Source of the DNA: Baffinella frigidus
Taxonomy: Eukaryota > Cryptophyceae > Cryptomonadales > Baffinellaceae
Reading direction: 5' to 3'
DNA: 10,303 nt
NCBI GenBank assembly: GCA_026770585.1
Contig: MU647848.1
Coordinates: 4,111-14,413 of the forward strand
Part shown: one piece after another, positions 1 to 7,175 of the stretch
Layout of the letters: every line of letters starts with the position of its first letter
Position numbering within the stretch: the stretch's first letter is position 1
Notes under the pieces: generated by a model
What the model was told of the DNA's origin: nothing
The model's database searches: none
What the model saw: the letters and a program-made list of their open reading frames with translations, nothing else
Position numbers and translations under genes: made by a program

Positions 1-376
1 ACGCACACCGCCCGAGCCACCCCGCCGATGCGAGATGCCCAGGCAACGAGGGATTCCCTCAGGGAATTCGCCCCTCGCAGGAACCACGCAACGTGGCTCC
101 ATCTGCTGGTACGAGTACCGCAGGGGGAAACCCAGCGCTCCGACCATGCCGGAGGGCTAGCCCCAAGGTGTGCGAGACCCAAGGTGGTACGCACACCGCC
201 CGAGCCACCCCGCCGATGCGAGATGCCCAGGCAACGAGGGGTTCCCTCAGGGAATTTGCCCCTCGCAGGAACCACGTAACGTGGCTCCATCTGCTGGTAC
301 GAGTACCGCAGGGGGAAACCCAGCGCTCCGACCATGCCGGAGGGCTAGCCTCAAGGTATGCGAGGCACACGGTCAG
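1..376. repeat. Two 188-bp tandem units in the left arm
   Basis: The string ACGCACACCG occurs at 1 and 189, and the units 1-188 and 189-376 match almost base for base. Each unit holds several short dyads: CCACG-CAA-CGTGG, GGTAC-GA-GTACC, ATTCCC-TCA-GGGAAT and the palindrome GGCTAGCC. The second unit degrades into the inner arm after about 355. The open frames crossing it read different frames of the same repeat, so I treat none of them as a gene. Confidence 0.92.
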
Positions 377-394
377 GTACACAGTCAGGTCAGA

Positions 395-440
395 GATCCC
401 CGAAAGCACCCCCAAAGCAGGGATCCCCGAAAGCACCCCC
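395..440. repeat. 27-bp direct duplication in the left arm
   Basis: GATCCCCGAAAGCACCCCC occurs at 395 and 422, a period of 27. The right arm has one copy (near 1407-1425), so the duplication or loss happened after the two arms formed. It explains most of the length difference between the arms. Confidence 0.9.
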
Positions 441-485
441 AGTCCTCACCATACACACTAAGCAGCAGCGGAAAAAGGTGCACAC

Positions 486-502
486 GGGGGGAGGGGGGGG
501 GG
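486..502 (+). other. Long G run, possible G-quadruplex
   Basis: Six G, one A and ten G follow each other on the plus strand. The matching right-arm site at 1341-1355 is eight C, one T and six C, so the interrupted homopolymer is kept in both arms but with different lengths. It could form a G-quadruplex in the left arm; length slippage is evident. Confidence 0.5.
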
Positions 503-623
503 CAGCCATAACCAGACCGCTGCACAGCGACTGGCCCGGGCACGCGACCAACGCGCAGCCCTGCTGGACAAGGGGGGGGGCGCGCGCCCCGCATTCCCAG
601 CTAGCTCAGCAGGAGCGTCGCGT

Positions 624-683
624 CTACGTGCAATCGCTCGTGGCGCGCTTCTGCTACGTGCAATCGCTCGTGGCGCGCTTCTG
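624..683. repeat. Perfect 30-bp tandem duplication
   Basis: Two identical 30-bp copies lie at 624-653 and 654-683, each beginning CTACGTGCAATCGC and ending CGCGCTTCTG. Their exact identity suggests a recent event. The AATCGCTCG core resembles the CTAATCGCTCG and CTAATCGATCC cores further along the spacer. Confidence 0.95.
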
Positions 684-785
684 CCCCCTGTCTGTAGTCG
701 CGTGTTGCGTGCGGCCGAGGGTTCACAACGATGGCGTTTCTGGAAGCTTGGCTCCTGCTGAGCGCAAGGCCTGGCTTCTGCAGAT

Positions 786-825
786 CGTGTTGCGGGTGGC
801 TCTTGTGGGAGCCACCCGCAACACG
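786..825. other. Perfect 17-bp-stem hairpin
   Basis: CGTGTTGCGGGTGGCTC (786-802) is followed by a six-base loop (TTGTGG) and then its exact reverse complement (809-825). Seventeen consecutive pairs without a mismatch stand out in a region where other copies have drifted. There is no following T run that would suggest an intrinsic terminator. It could be a structured RNA stem, a cruciform site, or the scar of a very young palindrome. Confidence 0.9.
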
Positions 826-1002
826 CACGGTGCGCGTGTGAAGCGGGACCAGTTGCGGCCGCAGGAAGGCCGGGCTGGACGACAAGATCACGCTCTATCG
901 GGACGACCCCTCCCTGAATGATCCAACCCTCTTGTAAAGGCGGCGCAGCGTGCTTGCAGCAGTTGCTTGCGGTCGGGTTGTTCCAGTTGGGTCCGGCTTG
1001 GC

Positions 1003-1134
1003 GGTTTGAGGCGCAGTACGCTAATCGCTCGCGGTGTCTGGAAGGGCGGGGGTTGGACCGCACTTCGAGCTCGGTCCTTCGAGCTCGGCAGGTTGAATCG
1101 CGGCACGCTAATCGATCCCGGTGTCTGGAAGGGC
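1003..1134. repeat. Paired 44-bp repeats flanking a 14-bp tandem duplication
   Basis: Segments 1003-1047 and 1091-1134 share a GGTT start, a central ACGCTAATCG and the end CGGTGTCTGGAAGGGC, with a period of about 88 bp. Between them CTTCGAGCTCGGTC (1063-1076) is repeated with one or two changes at 1077-1090. The palindromic GAGCTC inside the short copies is kept. Confidence 0.85.
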
Positions 1135-1223
1135 AGTTGGGCGCGTCGGCGCGGGGCAAGATGCAAGACACTACCCCTCAACGAGCTCGGTACCGCCTCG
1201 CTGCTTCGGTCCGGTAAGTGCGA

Positions 1224-1975
1224 TGCGCTCCTGCTGAGCTAGCTGGCAATGTGGGGGGCGCGTCCCCCCCCTTGTCCAGCAGGGCTGCGCGTTGGTCGCT
1301 TGTCCGGGCCAGTCGCTGTGCAGCGGTCTGGTTATGGCTGCCCCCCCCTCCCCCCTTGTGCACCTTTTTTTCGCTGCTGCTTAGTGTGAATGATGAGGAC
1401 TGGGAGTGCTTTCGGGGATCCCTGCTTTGATCTGACGGTGTACGTGACCGTGTGTCGCGCATACCTTGGGGCTAGCCCTCCGGCATGGTCGGAGAGCTAG
1501 GTTTCCCCCTGCGGTACTCGTACCAGCAGATGGAGCCACGTTGCGTGGTTCCTGCGAGGGGCGAATTCCCTGAGGGAATCCCTCGTTGCCTGGGCATCTC
1601 GCATCGGCGGGGTGGCTCGGGCGGTGTGCGTCCTAGCATGGATGGCACACCTTGGGGCTAGCCCTCCGGCATGGTCGGAGCGCTAGGATGCCCCCTGCGG
1701 TACTCGTACCAGCAGATGGAGCCATGTTGCGTGGTTCCTGCGAGGGGCAAATTCCCTGAGGGAATCCCTCGTTGCCTGGGCATCTCTCATCGGCGGGGTG
1801 GCTCGGGCGGTGTGCGTACCACCATGGGTCTCGCACACCTTGGGGCTGGCCCACCGGCATGGTCGGAGCGCTGGGTTTCCCCACCGCTGCGTATGCATAC
1901 CAGCAGATGGGGCCACGTTGCGTGGCTCGGGCGCGGGGTGGTTCCCCCTTTGAGGGGTCCCGCGTGGCCTTTAGC
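1224..1975. repeat. Right arm of the large inverted repeat
   Basis: Read on the minus strand, this segment repeats the left arm. The inner section (1224-1462) matches 377-619, and the outer section is three 186-188 bp units. The third unit (1837-about 1975) starts well, then diverges: the CCCCCTGCGGTACTCGTACC part is replaced by a related CACCGCTGCGTATGCATACC, and it is unrecognisable after about 1975. This gives an approximate outer boundary of the repeat. No target-site duplication can be judged because the other end is outside the window. Confidence 0.9.
1463..1975. repeat. Three 186-188 bp tandem units in the right arm
   Basis: ACCTTGGGGCT begins units at 1463, 1649 and 1837 (periods 186 and 188). 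Unit junctions are variable: the bases just before units two and three (about 1633-1645 and 1818-1830) differ most. The units are in reverse orientation relative to those at 1-376. Confidence 0.9.
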
Positions 1976-2270
1976 ACTCCGCAAGCGCGGGCGCGGGAAC
2001 GCTTGTCCTTCTCTGAGTAATATAAGGGACTGTGGTCTGAGGTCGTGTCTCTGCGCCCCCATGGGCTGGCGTGGATCGAGGCATCCCGCGGGCGTGGGAT
2101 GGCCAAAATTGCAGCTGCGCGCTCTAGTCCCTGACTCGTGCATGGGGATCCGTTGAAGAGTCTGGAAAGGGTTGAGGACCTATGTCTCAAGGTCCGCTGC
2201 AGCTGCTTGATGCTTGAGTCGGACCACTCAGTTGGAAGAGTGGTGGGTCCATTCAATGTACATCTAGAGT
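1976..2270. other. Apparently unique interval with short dyads
   Basis: No repeat of this interval is visible elsewhere in the window. It holds an imperfect dyad at about 2079-2103 (GGCATCCC with GGGATGGC) and a stem-loop at 2223-2242, where CCACTC pairs with GAGTGG across an AGTTGGAA loop. That stem-loop looks superficially like a tRNA D-arm, but no matching B box follows. I see no convincing coding frame. Confidence 0.4.
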
Positions 2271-2274
2271 CTTG

Positions 2275-2479
2275 TCAGTACTTGAGGTGGTAAAATATTT
2301 GTCGCGCGGGTCTGAGGCGCCTGCTGACAGTAAGGGGATCGCGATCCCTGCGCTTATGTGCCTGGAAGAGGGGTGCTTCTTGTCAATGCAGTGTCTCGCA
2401 ATTACTTTCAGTGGAACAAATATTGATTGCTCGGTTCTGAGGTCTCTGCTAGAAGTAAGGGGATCGCGATCCCTGCGCT
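2275..2479. repeat. Tandem duplication, period 125 bp
   Basis: The best-conserved parts are 2307-2354 and 2432-2479, sharing TCTGAGG and AAGGGGATCGCGATCCCTG. The similarity extends back into an AT-richer stretch (AAAATATTTG at about 2291, ACAAATATTG at about 2416). Both copies keep the perfect 14-bp palindrome GGGATCGCGATCCC at 2335-2348 and 2460-2473, while the flanking bases have drifted. Confidence 0.85.
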
Positions 2480-2695
2480 GCGTCCCCTGAAGGGATTGGA
2501 ATGCGTTGCCAAGGGGCTGAGCCCCGGGTGCACGGTTCCGCTGCTGCTTTTAAAGCATTGGGCGTGAGGGGTCTGTGACCCCAGCGCTGCGCTCCTTGAG
2601 GGGGCTGGGATGCGTTGCGAACGGGCTAGGCCCGGAGTGCACGGGTTCCGCTGCTTTTAAGCAGTGAGCGGAAGGGGGGTCTGTGACCCTCCCCT
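2471..2695. repeat. Tandem duplication, period about 109 bp
   Basis: Copies at about 2471-2579 and 2580-2695 share GCTGCG, GGAATGCGTTGC/GGGATGCGTTGC, GTGCACGG, TTCCGCTGCT and GGGGTCTGTGACC. Each copy ends in a small hairpin with GGGTC and GACCC stems around TGT. The second copy also has CTGCTT-TT-AAGCAG. It starts where the 125-bp-period duplication ends, so two independent duplications abut here. Confidence 0.85.
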
Positions 2696-2749
2696 TGCTC
2701 GGCGTGTACAGTCGTGTACATCGCTGCTACCCGGAGATGACTCCGGCGT

Positions 2750-2900
2750 AAGAACCATTTGGATAAGGCATGCAACAAAGCACTCGAGGAAGTAAGAACC
2801 GTGTGGTGTTGCACCGCTTACTATGGCGGCATAGTTCGGAGGATCTGAACTATGGCCGCATAGTTACGGTTGCATGCTGCCCGTTTTCCAAATGGTCCTT
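2750..2900. repeat. Imperfect inverted repeat spanning the start of the A element
   Basis: The region around 2750-2776 (AAGAACCATTTGG, then GGCATGCAAC) is roughly the reverse complement of GTTGCATGCTGCC and CCAAATGGTCCTT at about 2868-2902, with gaps. The left half lies outside the A/B shared sequence and is missing in front of the B copy, so this larger fold exists only at the A copy. Confidence 0.65.
2820..2864. other. 45-bp nested dyad (cruciform-type)
   Basis: Two small hairpins, ACTATG-GCGG-CATAGT (2820-2835) and ACTATG-GCCG-CATAGT (2849-2864), flank GTTC...GAAC. The whole 45 bases also pair end to end at 15 of 18 positions per side. The arrangement is unchanged in the B copy at 8232-8276. 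Confidence 0.85.
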
Positions 2901-2968
2901 CGGCCTAGTGGCTGAGTAGACAGAAACAGTGGTGTACATATACATGGATACCAACTCTCGTCTACATG

Positions 2969-3076
2969 TGCAGGGGTGCCTCGCTCATGAGAAACAGCCT
3001 CCCCCCAGGACTCTACAGTAGGCCTATGCCTAGGGCCCTGCGGTGGCAGTCTCTTATGAGCGAGGTACCCCCTGCA
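2969..3076. other. Long inverted repeat with wobble-compatible mismatches
   Basis: Arms 2969-2992 (starting TGCAGGGG, ending CATGAGA) and 3052-3076 (starting TCTTATGAG, ending CCCCCTGCA) pair along their full length with one bulged base. The two mismatches would be G-U pairs in RNA on this strand. The 59-base loop carries a second, weaker stem around TAGGCCTA. This pattern suits a folded transcript better than DNA cruciform selection, but two sites are little evidence. Confidence 0.7.
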
Positions 3077-3094
3077 TAAGAAAGCGCCTCCTCC

Positions 3095-3129
3095 TAGGAC
3101 CCTACGGTAGGCCTATTCCTAGGGTCCTA
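3095..3129. other. 10-bp perfect stem with TAGGCCTA-containing loop
   Basis: TAGGACCCTA (3095-3104) pairs exactly with TAGGGTCCTA (3120-3129). Outside it GCGCCTCCTCC and GGGGGAGCG pair imperfectly, lengthening the stem. It resembles the loop stem of the preceding inverted repeat (around 3007-3040), so the A element seems to contain two diverged copies of one hairpin module. In the B copy one stem base is changed (A opposite C). Confidence 0.75.
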
Positions 3130-3260
3130 AGGGAGTCCCTAGTGGGGGAGCGTTTTCTTGGGCGAGGTACCCCTGTACCCCTGCACAGCTTCGCTGGAGT
3201 TGAATTTCTCTTGCCGGTGCATGTTGGGCACCGATGAGATTGTTTTGCTTTACACCGGCC

Positions 3261-3349
3261 TTTCTCTGGCGCCTCTCCTAACTGTAGTGAGCAGTAGGTT
3301 TGGCGGGCACTGGGCACGGATCACACAGTTAGGAGAGTCGCGAGAGAAA
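3261..3349. other. Hairpin with 25-bp arms
   Basis: Arms 3261-3285 (TTTCTCTGGC... to ...CTAACTGT) and 3325-3349 (ACAGTTAGG... to ...GAGAGAAA) pair at 23 of 25 positions, across a 39-base loop. The two mismatches are isolated. Total length about 89 bases falls in the range of small-RNA precursors, but strand and transcription are unknown. Confidence 0.8.
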
Positions 3350-3525
3350 CCGTGATAACACTACCGTCGCCGTTACGTTACTTTAATTGAGTAACTGCCT
3401 GTGAGCCTCGGTCAGACAGGTAGCAAGCCTGGGCCATCGGCCAGGTCTCGAGCCTCTAGTTGACTGATGTGAAAGGTCTCACTGCCGGGCTGCCGGATTT
3501 AGCCAACTGTCCGAAATCTTTTCCT

Positions 3526-3570
3526 CCTCGTCCGATCTCGCGCCATGCTTGACGTCTGGGGCGGACGAGG
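3526..3570. other. 9-bp perfect inverted repeat
   Basis: CCTCGTCCG (3526-3534) pairs exactly with CGGACGAGG (3562-3570) across a 27-base loop. Modest in length; it may be chance in GC-rich DNA. Confidence 0.5.
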
Positions 3571-3745
3571 TTGCCGGCGGTCCCCGACAGGGGCCCCATG
3601 CCAGAACGAACTCCCACCCTCCCTAATCCCCGTTTGTTCTGTGCGGCATGGGGGAAGACGATATTTATCCCCCCCTCCTCAAACTTTTTTCACCTACGGT
3701 ATGCGTACTAGAATATTGAGCCGTTGAAGGCTGTACGGTAAGCCA

Positions 3746-3825
3746 CGAAGGCTCTGCATGTACTTAGGGCTTACGAGGCGATGCTCGAAGGCTTTGCATG
3801 TACTTAGGGCTTACGAGGCAGTGCG
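3746..3825. repeat. 40-bp tandem pair at the array's left edge
   Basis: Segments 3746-3785 and 3786-3825 share CGAAGGCT and GCATGTACTTAGGGC and TTACGAGGC. They appear to be two-unit variants of the 21-bp repeat with a two-base loss, later duplicated as a block. Confidence 0.85.
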
Positions 3826-3955
3826 CTGATGTCGGCACTTAGAGCCTTGCGGGCGGTACTTGGAGCCGTGAGGGCTGTACCTGAAGCCTTGCAGGCTGTG
3901 CGTAGGGTCTTGAAGGCCTTACCTGAGGCCATGCAGGCTTTACTTCGAGCCAAGA

Positions 3956-4007
3956 GTCCAGAAAGTCAGGAGTGTCAGCGAAATCACGAGGGCGAGTGAT
4001 TCTGGAC
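3956..4007. repeat. S element 1 (52 bp)
   Basis: It starts GTCCAGA and ends TCTGGAC, a perfect 7-bp inverted pair, with GTCAGGAGTGTCAGCGA in between. It is unlike the 21-bp unit. The left flank reads CTTCGAGCCAAGA and the right flank GGTCTTGTTTACTC. Confidence 0.9.
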
Positions 4008-4218
4008 GGTCTTGTTTACTCGGAACCTTGAAGGTGGTACTTAACACTTTGAAGGCTGTGGGCCGAGACTCAATGCTTCTTTAGAGCCTTGATGTCGGCA
4101 CTTAGAGCCTTGCGGGCGGTCCTTGGAGCCGTGAGGGCTGTACCTGAAGCCTTGCATGCTGTGCGTAGGGTCTTGAAGGCCTTACCTGACGCCATGCAGG
4201 CTTTACTTCGAGCCAAGA

Positions 4219-4270
4219 GTCCAGAGTGTCAGGAGTGTCAGCGAAATCACAAGTGTGAGTGATTCTGGAC
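4219..4270. repeat. S element 2 (52 bp)
   Basis: Same ends (GTCCAGA, TCTGGAC) and same length as the first copy; it belongs to the second half of the 263-bp-spaced duplication. One internal change converts AAAGTCAGG to GAGTGTCAGG. Confidence 0.9.
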
Positions 4271-4527
4271 GGTCTTGTTTACTCAGTCAGTGCCGTGCAG
4301 GCTGTATTCAACGCTTTGAAGGCTGTGTGCTGAGACTTGATGGCTGTTCTGGATGCCTGGTAGTTGCATCTAGAGCCTTGCAGGTGGTGCTTTGAGCCGT
4401 GAAGGCTCGTTAAGGCTATCTTTAGAGCCTTGAGGGCTGTACTTTGAGCCTTGACGGCTGTTCCTAGGGACATGACAGCTGTACGTCGTGCCACTTGAGG
4501 CCAGGCAGGCTTGACTTCGAGCCAAGA

Positions 4528-4579
4528 GTCCAAGGAGTCAGGAGTGTCAGCGAAACCACAAGTGAAAGTGAGTTTGGAC
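4528..4579. repeat. S element 3 (52 bp) with compensatory end change
   Basis: The left end is GTCCAA and the right end TTGGAC: both sides differ from the other copies, and pairing is kept. The flanks CTTCGAGCCAAGA and GGTCTTGTCTACTC are conserved. Confidence 0.9.
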
Positions 4580-4807
4580 GGTCTTGTCTACTCAGAGCCT
4601 TGAAGACGGTACTTAAAGCTTTGAAGAATGGGTGCCGAGACTTGAAGGCCGTGCATGTACTTGAACATGGTGGGCTGCACTAAGAGCTTTGAAGGCGGTG
4701 CCTGGAGCCTTGAAGGCCCTTGAAGGCTATCTTTAGAGCCTTGATGGCTGTACTTGGTGCCTTGACGGCTTTTTCTAGGGTCATGACGGCTGTACGTTGT
4801 GCCACGG

Positions 4808-4841
4808 GTACAGCGACTCAGATCTGGCAGTGAGTCTGGAT
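4808..4841. repeat. S element 4, shortened (about 34 bp)
   Basis: A degenerate copy running from GTACAGCGACTC to GAGTCTGGAT. It is about 18 bases shorter than the standard, close to one internal GTCAGGAGTGTCAGCGA segment. The right flank is altered. Confidence 0.6.
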
Positions 4842-5166
4842 AGTCATAGTTTCGTGAAGCTTCAAGGCGGCACTTTGAGCCGTGCGTGTTAGTGCGGGCT
4901 GCACTGGCAGCCTTGACGGCTGAACTTGGAGCCAGACAGGTGGTATTTGGAGCCAAGAAGGCTGTACTGGAGGCCTTGAAGGCGGTACTGACAGCCTGGA
5001 ATGCTGTACCCAGATCCTTGAACGCTGTACTTGAACGCTGTACTTGGATTGGAGCCTTCAAGGTTGTTAGTACGGCCGGGTAGGCGGTACTACGAGCCCG
5101 TGAGGCTGTACGTGGGGTCTCGAAGACTGTACTGTGGGCCTTGAAAGGCTGCACTTGGCGTCATGA

Positions 5167-5235
5167 ATCCAGAAAGTCAAAAGTGTCAGCGAGTCAGGAG
5201 TGTCAGCGAAATCAGAGGGGTCTACGAATCTAGAC
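5167..5235. repeat. S element 5, lengthened (69 bp)
   Basis: Ends are weakened (ATCCAGA, TCTAGAC). The extra 17 bases are a tandem copy of the internal segment: GTCAAAAGTGTCAGCGA is followed by GTCAGGAGTGTCAGCGA. Confidence 0.85.
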
Positions 5236-5641
5236 AGTTATGTTTACTTTTGTGCCATATACTGGGATGAGGGCTCATCAAGGCGGTGGTTGGAGCCAGG
5301 AAGGCTGTGCGTAGGGCTCCCAAGGTGACAGTTGGAACCTTGAAGGCGGTACTTAGAGCCTTGAAGGCAGTACTCAAGACCTTGAAGGCGGTACTGAGAG
5401 CCTTGCCGACTGTATCTAGAGCCTTGAATGATGTAGTTGGGGCCGTGTAGGCTGTACTACGAGCGCTGAAGGCTTTACTTAGGGCCTTGCAGGCTGTGCT
5501 TGGGGCCGGGAAGGCTGCGTATACTCTGCGAGGTGGCACCCAGAGCCTTGCGGGTTGCACCTGGAGCCTCGAAGGCTATGTATATACCTAGGGCCTTGAC
5601 GGCCTTACTTGAAGCCAGTTAGGCCGTACTTCGAGCCAAGA

Positions 5642-5693
5642 GTCCAGCGAGTCAGGAGAGTCAGCGAATTTGGAGGTGTCAGTGGGACTGGAC
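5642..5693. repeat. S element 6 (52 bp)
   Basis: Starts GTCCAGC and ends ACTGGAC, with six pairs kept. The internal part is diverged (GAATTTGGAGGTGTCAGTG) but total length is exactly standard. The flanks are conserved. Confidence 0.85.
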
Positions 5694-6100
5694 GTTCTTG
5701 GTTACTCAGAGCCTTGAAGGCTGTACGCAAAGCTGTGAAGGCTGTATTTTGAAACTTGAAGGCTGTACTTGAAGCCTGGTAGGCTGTACTTGGAGCCTGT
5801 TCAAAACTTGAAGGCTGCACTTGAAGACTGGTTCGCTGCACTTAGAGCCTTGTCGGCGGTGCTTCAAGCCTTGGAAATCCTTAGAGAGGAGGCTTGAGGG
5901 CTGTAATTTGAGCCGGGGCGGCTGATCTTGCTATTGTAGAGCCTTGAGGGCTGTACCTAGAAGAGCCACGAAGGCTTTAGTTGGCTTCCTGAAGGCGGTA
6001 CTTGGAGCCTTGTTGGCTGCACTTAGATCCTGGAAGTCTGTACTGGGAGCCTCGCAGGGGGGTGTGCTTAGGTTCATGAAGGCTGTACTTCGAACCATAA

Positions 6101-6150
6101 GTCCAGCGAGTCAGGAGTGTCAGCCAACTGATGTGTCAGCGAGTCTGGAT
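6101..6150. repeat. S element 7 (50 bp)
   Basis: Starts GTCCAGCGAGTCAGGAGTG and ends GTCTGGAT. The left flank has become CTTCGAACCATAA. Two bases shorter than standard. Confidence 0.8.
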
Positions 6151-6641
6151 GGTTGTGGTTGCTTAGAGCCTGGAAGGCTGTACCCGGTCCTTGGAGCTTT
6201 CAAGGTTTTGCACTGAGCTCCTTGACAGCGGTACATAAGGCCGCGAAGGCGGTGCGTGAGGCCTTAATGGTGGTGCGTGGCGCCTTGGAGGCGGCACTGT
6301 GAGCCTTGTCGACTGTACTTGAAGCCTTGAAGGCTTTATTTAGAGCCTGGAAGCTTGTACTTGGAGTCTTGGGGGATGTACTTAGTGCCTTATGGGCTGT
6401 ACTTTCCTGGAAGTCTGGACCTAGAGTCTGGCAGGGTGTACTTAGATTATTGGGCGGTACTTAAACCCTTGAAGGCTGGACCTAGGGTCTTGAAGGCTGT
6501 ACTCAGAGCCTTAAGGGGGGTTTATTGGAGCCTCGAATAATGTATGTGGAGCCATAACGGCTGTACTTAAAGCCTTGCGGGCTGTACTTGGGGCCTTGCA
6601 GGTGGTACTTGGAGCCATAAAGGCTGTAGTGCGAACCATGA

Positions 6642-6693
6642 GTCCAGCGAGTCAGGAGGGTCAGAGGAATCAGAAGTGCCAGCAGGTCTGGAC
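6642..6693. repeat. S element 8 (52 bp)
   Basis: Starts GTCCAGC and ends GTCTGGAC, with six pairs kept and standard length despite internal drift. The left flank is GCGAACCATGA, like the seventh copy. Confidence 0.85.
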
Positions 6694-7175
6694 GGCTGAG
6701 CCCAGAGCCTTGAAGGCTGCACTTAGATCCTGGACAGCCGTACTTGGAGCCTTGAAGGCTGTGCTTGGGGCATTTCGAGGCGGGGAGGCTGTATTTAACC
6801 CCCCCCCCTCGAAGTCTGTCCTCAGGGCCTTGACTGTTGTGCTGGGATTCTTGAAGGCTGTACGCAAGGCCGTGAAGGCTGTACTGCGGGCCGTGCAGGC
6901 TGATCTTCGAGCTATGCAGGTGGTACTTGAAGCCTGGCAGGCTGTGCTGGGAGCCTTGGAGGCTGTCCTTATCGCTTCGAAGGCGGTACCTTGAGGCTTA
7001 AGGGCCGTGCTTAGGGCCGTAAAGCCTGTGCTTAGGGCCTTGACGGGTCCCCTCTCTCCGTAGGGCAGGGAAGGCTGCTCTTACGCACTGGAAGGTTACT
7101 CTTGGAGCCTTGAAGGATGTACTGTGGGCCTCTGCAGGTGGTACTTGAAGCCATAAAGGCTACTGCGAACCATAG

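Larger units (their letters stand above)
1..619. repeat. Left arm of a large imperfect inverted repeat
   Basis: This segment is the reverse complement of 1224-1817, with base 1 pairing near base 1817 and base 619 near base 1224. The outer part is 188-bp tandem repeat. The inner part (about 377-619) carries a duplicated segment, a long G run and an end that reads CTAGCTCAGCAGGAGCG, matched by CGCTCCTGCTGAGCTAG on the right. The arms differ by substitutions, homopolymer lengths and one extra tandem copy in the left arm, which accounts for the 25-base length difference. The right arm continues past 1817 into a third unit, so the left arm probably continues before base 1. Fold-back transposons and recombination-born palindromes both look like this; no transposase is visible. 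Confidence 0.9.
620..1223. other. Spacer between the inverted-repeat arms
   Basis: About 600 bp of non-arm sequence lies between the inner arm ends. It contains a 30-bp tandem duplication (624-683), a perfect hairpin (786-825), a 14-bp tandem duplication (1063-1090) and a dispersed pair of about 44 bp (1003-1047 and 1091-1134). A fragment CTCCTGCTGAGC at 751-762 repeats part of the inner arm end. Open frames on both strands cross it without a protein-like composition, and I see no transposase, reverse transcriptase or other domain. If the whole structure is a fold-back element, this would be its non-autonomous loop. Confidence 0.6.
2804..3233. repeat. A copy of a 430-bp direct-repeat element
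   Basis: This segment recurs at 8216-8654 in the same orientation. By eye there are nine substitutions and three small insertions (2, 6 and 1 bases in the other copy), about 98% identity. It begins TGGTGTTGCACC, and homology is lost immediately upstream in both copies; at the other end it stops after TGGGCACCG. Inside are a 45-bp dyad (2820-2864), a long inverted repeat (2969-3076) and another stem (3095-3129). No long ORF is shared by both copies. Two copies about 5.4 kb apart in direct orientation fit the long terminal repeats of a retroelement, or two insertions of a non-autonomous element. I see no primer-binding site, polypurine tract, CA end or target-site duplication, so the class stays open. 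Confidence 0.9.
3234..3719. other. Interval between the A element and the minisatellite
   Basis: About 490 bp with no copy elsewhere in the window. It holds a strong hairpin (3261-3349) and a 9-bp stem (3526-3570). Short ORFs at 3158-3355 and 3545-3727 have no recognisable domain. If the A and B elements are long terminal repeats, a primer-binding site should lie at its start (just after 3233); I see no obvious tRNA 3' end match there. Confidence 0.5.
3827..4284. repeat. Higher-order duplication, 195-bp blocks 263 bp apart
   Basis: Blocks 3827-4021 and 4090-4284 match with no length difference and only a few substitutions, each ending with an S element. This is the youngest large duplication inside the array and shows that the S element and its neighbouring 21-bp units are copied together. 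Confidence 0.9.

Noticed and set aside
1179-1199. Cloning-vector polylinker
   Set aside because: GAGCTCGGTACC matches a common polylinker, but the bases on either side do not continue it, so it is a coincidence.
59-1462. Many overlapping ORFs of 70-237 residues on both strands in the first 1.5 kb
   Set aside because: They read several frames of the same GC-rich inverted and tandem repeats, have arginine-, alanine- and proline-biased composition, and show no domain.
2214-2260. tRNA or tRNA-derived SINE head
   Set aside because: CACTC-AGTTGGAA-GAGTG resembles a D-arm, but the stem is too long, the preceding bases do not fit an A box and no B box follows.
3460-3500. C/D-box snoRNA
   Set aside because: A CTGATGTGA string and CTGA-like sites occur, but there is no proper C box (TGATGA), terminal stem or spaced C'/D' pair.
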